20,987 nucleotides of DNA from assembly GCF_022376445.1 (NCBI RefSeq), contig NW_025955555.1, forward strand, positions 1 to 20,987. The letters run 5' to 3'. The notes under the pieces were generated by a model that had not been told where the DNA came from, ran no database searches, and saw only the letters and a program-made list of their open reading frames with translations. Within the stretch, counting starts at the first letter, position 1, and every line of letters begins with the position of its first letter. This stretch comes from Fomitopsis serialis. Its lineage: Eukaryota > Basidiomycota > Agaricomycetes > Polyporales > Fomitopsidaceae. This document shows positions 9,138 to 16,745 of the stretch, one piece after another. A program made the translations under genes and the position numbers.

Positions 9138-10785
9138 ATGTGGACGGACTGCTTGCGGTGTGCGTGCATGATATCTTGTCCTCGTTATTGACTTACTCGC
9201 TGGTGCGTGTTGCTGCTGCTCGTCGTCTCTGCAGGGTCTTGCTGACCGCCTGTGTCCTCAGTATAATGCTCACCTCTACTCAGCCTACGCAATAGACTAC
9301 ATTCCCTCCCATGAAGTGAGTATCAGGGCGCAGCGATGGACCTCTGTTCCCGGGACCCCAGGACGGACTTGTCAATGTGCTCAGATCCATGTCTTCATGT
9401 ATCATTTCACGTAATCCGCCTTGTGCGTTTTATCTTTGGTGCGTGATATCACCGCCGGATGCCTGTCGTATTGCCTACCCCCGGAAGCAGACCTCCTCAG
9501 GCTGTGTCACGACAGGTACGTGATTCTCCAACCATGATGTAGCTTCTGTCACCCCAAGTTACCTGCACCGTCTTGCTGTCTTTGCTGCGAGTAAGTATGA
9601 CAATGTTATACTGGTCGTGCGACGACCGGTCACCTCGGTGCTGCCAGAGACCAAGTTGACTGGCTTTCTACAGTAGTGCGGACGCACGTACGGCTGGTTA
9701 CTCTTCCTGAACCGGCCGGGAACGTGCGTGTACCGATATCAGAATGGCGGTGGCTATGTTGTAGACCCATGCCGTACCACCTCCATGCCGTGCTATTTGC
9801 GCAACCTCGGATTGATGCCAACTTGTCGGGCGGGGGCCTTCTCGCTGCCATCTAGACTTCTGGATTCGTCTGGAAGAGGCTTGCAGAGGTCTATTCTCAT
9901 CGCATCGTGTGTTATGGTTCAATATTCACGTTCAGGTCCGACGTGTCGCTGCACCGCAAACATGGTACCTTGTGGTTCGGCCTCGCAGCCCTCGGAATGC
10001 GAGGAAACCAAGATGAAACGAAGACTTCACTGGATGTTAGCCTGAAGCACCCGCCACTGCGACCGCGTCAGTCGCCGATCAGAAAGGGCGATTCCTGTTC
10101 CCTCAGCGCGCCGAGGATCCACACGGGTGATGCGTTGGCAACGATTGGCTCTCGGAGAGTTCACCAGCGGGAGCTAACCGCTGCAGGAAGGTCTATTTGT
10201 CTTCTCTGACGGTGGATACCCGTGGATCTGTCACTGTGCGGTCTTCGCTGTCGCATGTACGTACAGCAACTCGGATGCTATGACGCGGTCTTTCACGGGT
10301 TCAGTGGGCAGCGGTGCAGACGCGCGAGCTTCCACGGCGCGCTTGTGGCGCGCTCTGGTTCAGATGGGCGCGTCCGCAGTCGGCGGAGCGCCGCGCGTAC
10401 TACGGAGAAGTGCGGGTGAGTCTTGCGTGTACAATCCATGACTAGGTTGAGTACGTATCCTGACCACCAGCCCTTGACCAGCCCCCGGCAGTGCAGTCCT
10501 GCACGACTCGTAGAAGGTTTGGTGTCCTCGGATGGGCAAGAATGGCATTCTGCAGCGAAGGGGCACGTATCATGTCCAAATCCCACAAGCCACTTCCTCG
10601 GGCGCTGACCCGCTGATTGCTTGAGGTTTGAATGGACTCGAGCCTGCCTCAACGTGACAGTTGGACAACGTCTTCGTGATTGTCAATCAAACCGCATCGC
10701 TTCTGTTTACTCCGCTCAATTGGCCCATTGGTCAAGCCCGCACATGCATTCAGGTGAGGGCACGTTGCGAGACGCCGTCGTTGCA
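9138..10785. other. Intergenic, no gene recognised
   Basis: This 1.65 kb follows the DUF1279 stop and precedes the TATA-like box of the repeat-containing secreted protein. Open frames such as 9200-9409 (+, no ATG), 9728-10045 (+) and 10293-10652 (-) have compositions and lengths expected by chance. I found no splice-joined protein, tRNA or transposon ends. The first 200 bp probably contain the 3' UTR of the DUF1279 gene. Confidence 0.45.
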
Positions 10786-10794
10786 GATAAAAGG
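10786..10794 (+). promoter_or_regulatory. TATA-like box of the repeat-containing secreted protein
   Basis: The sequence GATAAAAGG is a TATA-like element 220 nt upstream of the ATG at 11006. With the 5' UTR intron at 10864-10919 removed, the mature leader would be roughly 130 nt. The resemblance to the CATAAAAGG of the minus-strand secreted-protein gene is suggestive only. Confidence 0.45.
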
Positions 10795-10863
10795 CGGCGT
10801 GAGCAGCCAGGATTCTCCAGCTCTCTCTCCTTTTCAGAGCTCACTGAAAGCAGGCACTGGTTG

Positions 10864-10919
10864 GTGAGTGGTGGACGCGTTCGACCTCTGCGATGCTACT
10901 GCTAACGTCTACACTGCAG
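10864..10919 (+). other. Probable 5' UTR intron
   Basis: The donor GTGAGT (10864-10869), a branch-site consensus CTAAC (10902-10906) and the acceptor CTGCAG (ending 10919) define a 56-nt intron of ordinary fungal form in the leader of the gene starting at 11006. All three signals are stronger than in many coding introns of this window. Confidence 0.7.
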
Positions 10920-10970
10920 CTTTGCTTGATTTTTACGACCCTTCGATCTCGCTCCTTTCACGATCACCAC

Positions 10971-10991
10971 CGTACATCACCGTACATCACT
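10971..10991 (+). repeat. Two tandem copies of ACCGTACATC in the 5' UTR
   Basis: The 10-nt unit ACCGTACATC occurs twice head to tail shortly before the ATG at 11006. It may be a simple replication-slippage duplication, and no function can be assigned. Confidence 0.6.
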
Positions 10992-11005
10992 GCAGATAAA
11001 CAAAC

Positions 11006-11930
11006 ATGCGTTTCGGAGCGGCTTTCTCACTGCTCTTCGCTGCCGTCTCGGTAGCTCCGTTCGCGCTCGCTGTCCCCTTCAGCGCTGAGGGGTGAGTACC
11101 TTCCGCTCATTCTGCCTCGTTTGCCCCTGACTGAATTATCAACCTGCAGCACCGACGCGCTCGAGGTACGCGGCGTCGACTTCGACTCGGCGGACCTGTT
11201 CGCCCGCGCCGCCGAGTACGACGACGAGCTCCTTGCCCGCGAGGATGAGGAACTCTTCGCCCGTTCCTTCGAGGACGACGAGACGGTTCTCCTCGCCCGT
11301 GCCGTGCTCGAGGCGCTCCAAGCTCGCGACGACCCGCCTCCGTACTCCAAGCACGACCCCAACAACGGCAAGAAGCCGAAGTACACCGCCAAGGACCCGG
11401 CCCCGCTGCCGAAGTACCGTCAGAAGGACCCGTATAAGCCCAACCGCCAGCCGAAGCCGAAGCCAGGCCCCTCGCGTCCGCGAGACCTCGCTGAGGTGGA
11501 GGACATGTGGGCGCGCGACGATCCGCCTGCATACTCGAAGCACGACCCCATCAACGGCAAGAAGCCAAAGTACACCGCCAAGGACCCAGCCCCGCTGCCG
11601 AAGTACCGTCAGAAGGACCCGTACAAGCCCAACCGCCAGCCAAAGCCAAAGCCTGGTCCTTCGCGTCCGCGCGACCTCGCCGAGGTGGAGGACATGTGGG
11701 CTCGCGACGATCCTCCTCCGTACTCCAAGCACGACCCGATCAACGGCAAGACGCCTAAGTATTCGGCGAAGGACCCCAACCCTCCCCGAAGTACCGCCAG
11801 AAGGACCCCCACAAGCCGAACCGTCAGCCCAAGCCCAGGCCGCGTGAGCTGTCGGACTTCTGGTGGTGAACGCAGGCGTAGATTGGTATCGTTGGATCGG
11901 ACGGGCATACGGGGCGTCGCTGTATCGTGA
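11006..11930 (+). CDS. Secreted protein with 63-residue tandem repeats; 3' frameshift
   Basis: Exon 1 is 11006-11091 and exon 2 runs from 11150, separated by a 58-nt intron (GTGAGT...CTGCAG). Residues 1-22 form a clear signal peptide (MRFGAAFSLLFAAVSVAPFALA). Next is an acidic region with regularly spaced Ala-Arg pairs (LFARAAEYDDELLARED and similar), then repeats starting DDPPPYSKHDP and ending MWARD. The repeats are rich in Pro, Lys, Asp and Tyr and have no cysteine. They contain Lys-Lys but no Lys-Arg, so classic Kex2 excision of peptides is not indicated. In the third repeat the frame shifts near 11785; as read, it continues in an Arg/Ser-rich tail to a stop at 11928-11930 (288 aa). The repeat frame itself continues to a TGA at 11867-11869. 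I do not recognise the family; an extracellular structural or interaction role is a guess. Confidence 0.75.
11328..11866 (+). repeat. Three tandem 189-bp coding repeats (the last partial)
   Basis: Units begin at 11328, 11517 and 11706, a period of exactly 189 bp (63 codons). The first two are nearly identical in DNA as well as protein, with mostly third-position differences. The third is more divergent and shorter. Such similarity suggests recent duplication or gene conversion, and repeat number may vary between strains. Confidence 0.9.
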
Positions 11931-12790
11931 TCGTAGCCATAATCAGAAACGAGATTTGAAGTGTTGGAAACTACCCTATGTGAGGGCTTCGTTCGTCGTG
12001 CGTCATGAGTGGTGTGCAGCCAGGACTTGCAATAAGTAGAAGGTGAACAAAAGTCAACGTCAAAAGCTGTACGGACAATCACTAGATACGAATCAAGTAG
12101 CCTGCCAGTGACATCGCGCTGGATGAGTGATCGCCATGTTTCCGGTCTGCCTTGACGGGCGTACTCCTTGCCGTGTAGCCATCCTATGTGACTGAGAAGG
12201 CAATATTCCGTCGGTAATGTAGTTCGACTTCGACCAACACGCAGGTGTGTGGTCAGCGAGGCCGAGGCTCACCTGTACGAAGGTGTTCATTTTATGGGCC
12301 ACAGACCTGAAGACGTTGAGCACAAGGCGAATAGAATATGGTATGCTGAATGATACAATATGCTTGGATCGACTCGGCATTGAAATGCAGCCGACAAGGG
12401 CTGTGCGAAGTCACATAAAGATTGGTACATTTTGTGCTCCCCGAATCGAGTGATCGTATGTCCTGTTCTCGATTGACACAACTATGCTCCTAAATTCGGT
12501 GCATGGTTCTGCTCAACAACTTTGAGTCTCGCACATCATGTGTCGTACCCACCGTGACGTTGACTCAGTTATGCCTAGCCTGAATGCATATGTACACAGA
12601 CTAACCATTCACGAACTTTATGGAGTCTAACATCCGCGAAGATTGATCGTGATGAGCGACTCGCGCCGCCCCATCAAAAACTGAGTATGGCCACACAAAT
12701 GAGAGCACAGGACAATGACCAGCGTTCCAGGATGCTTTCAGTAGACGTACAAACAATGCGTCCAACGCGAGCGTGCGGTTGTTATGCACA
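11931..12790. other. Convergent intergenic region, no gene recognised
   Basis: The stretch lies between the stops of the plus-strand repeat protein and the minus-strand membrane protein. It is more AT-rich than its surroundings. Only short frames occur, none with domain-like content, and no RNA gene or repeat stands out. Confidence 0.45.
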
Positions 12791-13674
12791 TCATACACCC
12801 AGCCAGAATTCATCATGTACACTCTTCGTTTCCTTGCTTTCCTTTTCGCGCCGCTCCAGGAATTCGGATGAACGCAGCCTCTGCTCGCTCTTGACCTGCT
12901 TCACGAGCGCCCGTGTCTCCCGTATGTTTTCGCGGACGCGCTGTACCTCGCACGAGATGTCGTTGTCCATGCGGTCAAGCAGATCAAGCAGGTTGACGAC
13001 GGGACTGTGAGAAGATGTGGCGGTCTTCGGGATCGCTGGCAGCGGTTTCGACCGTGCTGAGGATACCCGCGAGGTTGGTGTCGTTTCGACGGCGGACGAC
13101 GACGCCAGCGGTTGACGAGGACTGGATCGTGACGAGATTTTGTACTCCAGGCGCGGCAACTTGTATGAGGACCTAGGCGGAACCATGACCTCGCCTGCGA
13201 GTAGTGGAGAGAAGGAGAGCTCTAAGGGTAGCCGCGGCGCGTAAGATATGCGGATACTGGGCACCATCGCGTTGAGAGCTAGTGGATTGTAGACGCAGGT
13301 AGATGAGGATGACAATGGGGATGGAGCACAACGCAGAGACACCTAAATAGCCCGCTAATTAGAGAGGCTGACTGGCCAGCCGCATTGTAATATGGACCGC
13401 CCACTGATGAGTGGGATACTGCCTGTTTTCCATCTGTTTCTGCGCCACAGACCAGTGTTATTGTTATAAGTAACATATGAGTACCGCTGCACAGCGAGAG
13501 GAGAGCTCGAGGAAGAGAACATGAGAGAGAGGAACTCGAAACCTGAGTAGATAGAGCTGAACTTACTACGAACGAAGACAGTTGCCTAATTCGGATGCTC
13601 ATTTCGCGCCACGTGGTGATGAGGCCCGCGTCCCGAACGTCGGGTGGACCGTCGAACAAGTTACAGCACCTCAT
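12791..13674 (-). CDS. Probable single-pass membrane protein with coiled-coil tail, 4 exons, 211 aa
   Basis: The model is 13674-13567, 13486-13453, 13354-13265 and 13194-12791, total 636 nt. Exon 1 gives a coding-like N-terminus (NLFDGPPDVRDAGLITTW...) ending at a GTAAGT donor. Exon 3 encodes GYLGVSALCSIPIVILIYLRLQ, a good transmembrane helix, in a different frame from the long open frame that covers exon 4; a 70-nt GTGCCC...CGCAG intron joins them in phase. Exon 4 is Ser/Pro-rich, then a charged helix from about residue 145 (LLDLLDRMDNDISCEVQRVREN...) that looks coiled coil. Exon 2 (34 nt, GTCTGT donor) is the weakest part. I do not recognise the family. The start could also be the Met at 13602. 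It is head to head with the NUXM-like gene. Confidence 0.5.
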
Positions 13675-13702
13675 CGCGCTCAGACCCCACCGCACCAGCA
13701 GC

Positions 13703-14297
13703 ATGTCTCTCGCCAGAGCGGCTGGCGCCGTCCTCAGGCCCAGGCAGATAGCCACCCCCCTCCTCCGAACCCGCTCTGCGTCCTCGCACGCTCATGACGA
13801 GCATCACGACGATGGCCACGGCGAGGCGCACGATTCGACTACCTATCCGAAGGAGGGCGAGTACCCATCTTGGTGGTAATGTATGTGCATATCTCATGGC
13901 CCCCCTTGTAGACTTCTCGAGTCCCTTCTGGAGGCGGTTTGTCCTCTTCAGCCTCGGCGTCGTAGGCTTCTACAAGTTTGCGCCTTCCCAAGACGAGGAC
14001 AACGTGCTCACGCGTGCGATGGCGTCGTTTTCGACCCCGAGCGAGGTGTGGCAGAAGCTGAGCTTCAAGCACTTGGTGCAGTCGGTGGAGGTGTCAGAAG
14101 ACAGCCTGCTCATTGCGGGCGCACAGCGTGCGCCCGTGCATCGCTATCGCTACACACAGTGCGTCGTGCTATCCCTTGTCCCGCCTTCTTCCGTTGACGT
14201 GCCCCCCCTTTCCAGACGCTTTGAGCAGATCTCGCCGCATTTGCACCCGGTCGGGCTCGCTGTGGATGTTAGCGAAGTTGAGGTCAAGAACGTGTAA
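13703..14297 (+). CDS. NUXM-like (17.8 kDa) accessory subunit of mitochondrial complex I, 160 aa
   Basis: Exons are 13703-13856, 13912-14158 and 14216-14297. The first intron is GC-AG (see separate entry); the second is 57 nt and has no in-frame stop. The N-terminus is a mitochondrial presequence (MSLARAAGAVLRPRQ...) followed by a His/Asp-rich segment (HAHDEHHDDGHGEAH). A single membrane helix follows (FWRRFVLFSLGVVGFYKFAP), then a matrix or intermembrane part with DEDNVLTR, W and H at family-like positions, and HRYRYTQRFEQISPHLHPVGLAVDVS near the end. This order fits the fungal NUXM / Neurospora 17.8 kDa subunit of NADH:ubiquinone oxidoreductase, and the length is right. Similarity is judged from memory. 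Another small complex I subunit is the main alternative. Confidence 0.65.
13857..13911 (+). other. GC-AG intron in the NUXM-like gene
   Basis: The donor is GGAGG|GCGAGT and the acceptor TTGTAG. Removal joins YPKE to DFSSPFWR in frame. Each nearby GT (13861, 13873, 13876, 13881, 13885) gives the wrong phase or comes after the in-frame TAA at 13877, so the GC donor is the only one that preserves the protein. Confidence 0.75.
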
Positions 14298-14540
14298 AGC
14301 CATCTCTCATATAATGTCATTCGTGCTCGTGCAGTCCCAGGACGCCCGCGTTCTGTACGAGTGCTGTGGGTTTCTGGACCCTGGGTGCGTTCCATTCGTC
14401 ACTCCGGAGTTGATCTCGCGGGAAGACCTACAAACGCTATCGAGCGGCATTTAGCGGCGGAGGAAGGATCTCCGAGATGATATTGCATGCAACAGTCGGC
14501 GAGACAAATGTAACAACAGTCCAGAACGGTGCGTAGCGGC

Positions 14541-15948
14541 TCATAGCTTCGCGCTGATGCGCTTCCGCTTGAACTGCTCAACCTCGTCCTTCGTCGCGAG
14601 CACAAAGCCGAACGTCCACACCCATACCTGGCCGCCCGTGACCTCACCCTCCTTGAAGCCCATTTCCTTCCACTTCTTCGGATCACGTTCTGCGTACACA
14701 GGGCAGATGAGAGACATCTTGGTCGCGAAAACAGGGTCCGTGCCGAGGAAGGGCGAGTGGGAGGGATACAGGGCGGTGGTGAGACTGCCCGGAAGCGCGA
14801 CGTCATCAGTAAATGCATGAGGCACGGTGCTTTGGTCAGCACTCACTCGTCGTACCCAGGCGCGGTCAGCATGAAGTGGATGTGCGAAGCGCGGTGAGGA
14901 TGGCGGCCTATGGTAGGCAGCGGCGTTCCGAGATTCATGATGAACGTTTGAACAGAGACCGGATGTCAATTATAACTCACCGAGCGCACGCAGGAGGTCG
15001 CCGCCTGGCCCATCACTTGGCTGGTCGCACACATTGTCAGCAAGGAAGAGCAGACGGGGCGAGGGCGCTGCGGAGCGTACGCACAATGGGATACGCGGTG
15101 GGCAAGATGCCACGGTAGGAGACTGTGCCGTCGTCTTTGGCGAGGATTTTACCGCGGTCGTTGACTTCTTTGCTATCAGGGTATTGAACATCATAGATAC
15201 CGTCTCCGTCGGCTTGCCACTGCGAAAGGCACAGTGTGGTCAGTCCGACGGATTTTACATCCACTGCGGAAGGGAACTCACCACGTCCACCTTGGCACCC
15301 CTGATGGGCTGGCCTCGGGTGTTCTTGATAGTCGCGGAGAAGTACATGGGCTCGCCCGTCGTGCCGGCTTTAGCGAGCGAGCACCCTGAAGGGAACTCCG
15401 GAGCACCAGGGTAGTAGAATGGCCCAGGCTCGCAGCTCTCAGTGCAAGTCTAGCGTCAACATCAATGGTCGGCGTATTAATTCCGCCTGACTATGGCAGC
15501 GAGCACGTACCGGCGGTTTGGGGTGGTTCAGTTCATCGATGAGCGCGCTGAAGCCGAGGATATCGCTGAGGAGGATGAACTCGTTCTTGTAGTCCGTGCT
15601 CTCCTTGCCGACGCGTGTGAGAAACTCGACAACCTTCGTCCACTCGTCATGGGTGAGCAATGTCTCTCGGGCGAAGGTATGGAGGTGGTTGATGAGCGTG
15701 CTGATGAGCTGTAGTGAGCGGGGGTCCTTGACCAGGCTCCGGTGCAGTTCGTTGACGCTAGGGGTCAGCGGTCAGGGTCTGATGCAACAACGACGGAGAG
15801 GCAAGACAGACTGGTGGGTAATGGTGTAGTCGGAGCCCTCGCGGAAGTCCTTCTCGAGAGGCAGGTCCCGCGGAATTTCACGCTCGAGTTGCGCACGGAT
15901 GGCGACGCCCACCCGGAGGGGGTCCTTCATTTGCTTCTCGGAGGCCAT
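14541..15948 (-). CDS. Intradiol ring-cleavage dioxygenase, hydroxyquinol 1,2-dioxygenase type, 343 aa
   Basis: It opens an aromatic ring between two hydroxyls using non-haem Fe(III), feeding the 3-oxoadipate route; in wood-decay fungi hydroxyquinol is an intermediate of lignin-fragment breakdown. Seven exons join in frame: 15948-15812, 15757-15511, 15449-15282, 15219-15085, 15020-14981, 14907-14847 and 14784-14541, with introns of 54-73 nt. The N-terminal helical dimerisation domain (HDEWTKVVEFLTRVGK..., FILLSDILGFSALID) precedes the catalytic domain with EPGPFYYPGAPEF. Iron ligands are Tyr193 (WQADGDGIYD), Tyr227 (ILPTAYPIP), His251 and His253 (RASHIHFM). WQAxxDGxYDVQ and GDLLRALGRHPHR favour the hydroxyquinol over the catechol group. 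No signal peptide, so intracellular. The first donor is the unusual GTCTGT. The ATG at 15948 is followed by a charged, conserved-looking N-terminus. Confidence 0.92.
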
Positions 15949-16745
15949 GACGGGTAACTGCGGAGGCAGACGGGGATGAGCGGTGTAGTCATGACGGAGG
16001 TACTGTGGTTAAATATGCGGCAATGCACGGCTGGTGGCGCGGGACTTCTTGCAATTGTTGGCCGACGCGGGGAGAGCGAGGTTCCAAGTACCCGGATGGG
16101 CGAAAGTTTCACTCGTTGCTCGTAAGAAGGGCAATATGTTAATGGTAGCTTATAGATGAGGGACGCCTAAAGGATGAACAAGAAAGGTGCTTCTGAGAGT
16201 AGGAAGCGATCTGAGGTCATGCGACGGTCTAGAGGGGCAGGAAAAGGACCGGCTGTCATTGGGCAGCTCGGAGGCAAGTGACGCACAGTTTCACACTATC
16301 CGAAGGCTTCCCCGAATGTGTACAGCGAGACAGCGGACGAGGAGAAGCTTGCACGCAGTGGCGACTGGCTGATGCGCTGACGGAGGGAAATGAACACGAG
16401 GGGGCAGATGAATAGAGGCTTACAGAGGCAGACGGTACGGCCGCCGCACTGGCCGTCCTATGACACCCCTTGCGAACATGTGTCCGTGGTGGCTGCCGCG
16501 CGACGCGTCCGGTCACGTGGGGGCGCGTTGCAGGTTGAGGCTTACGTCAGCAGACGAACACGCGGGGGAGGGCCGTGGTTGGGTCAGTGTCTGGCGTCGA
16601 GCTGAGCGTCGTCGTGAGCAGCAGCCTTCTGTCCTCGTCTGTCCCGCTCGTCCGCTCGCTTCCTGCCCCTCCGTCTCTCCTTCAGCCCCGACCAGGCCAA
16701 GGTATACCCCTTCTTCACCCCTCCGTGTATGCCTCAACGCCGCAG
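15949..16745. promoter_or_regulatory. Divergent promoter region of the dioxygenase and RAX2 genes
   Basis: About 800 bp separate the two ATGs. On the minus strand ATATTTAA at 16016-16009 is a possible TATA element for the dioxygenase, about 60 nt before its ATG. An ATG at 15992 would open a 21-codon frame overlapping the dioxygenase start, but it may lie upstream of the transcription start. The RAX2 side is pyrimidine-rich from about 16620 to 16745, as is common in fungal core promoters. No protein-coding exon was seen. Confidence 0.4.

Noticed and set aside
9200..9409. Frame containing PQYNAHLYSAYAIDYIPSHE downstream of the DUF1279 gene, followed by GTGAGT
   Set aside because: It looked like a possible exon, but it has no ATG, no matching upstream donor and no continuing exon.
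13279..13755. Minus-strand open frame of 158 codons
   Set aside because: Only its part up to the GTAAGT donor at 13566 is coding-like and is used as exon 1 of the membrane protein; the rest reads through introns in the wrong frame.
14331..14453. Possible extra 3' exon of the NUXM-like gene after GTGCAG
   Set aside because: It would need an intron of only 39-48 nt with a poor donor, and the protein already ends at a family-like position with the TAA at 14295-14297.
15927..15992. Upstream ORF overlapping the dioxygenase start
   Set aside because: The likely TATA element is only about 20 nt before this ATG, so it is probably not in the transcript.
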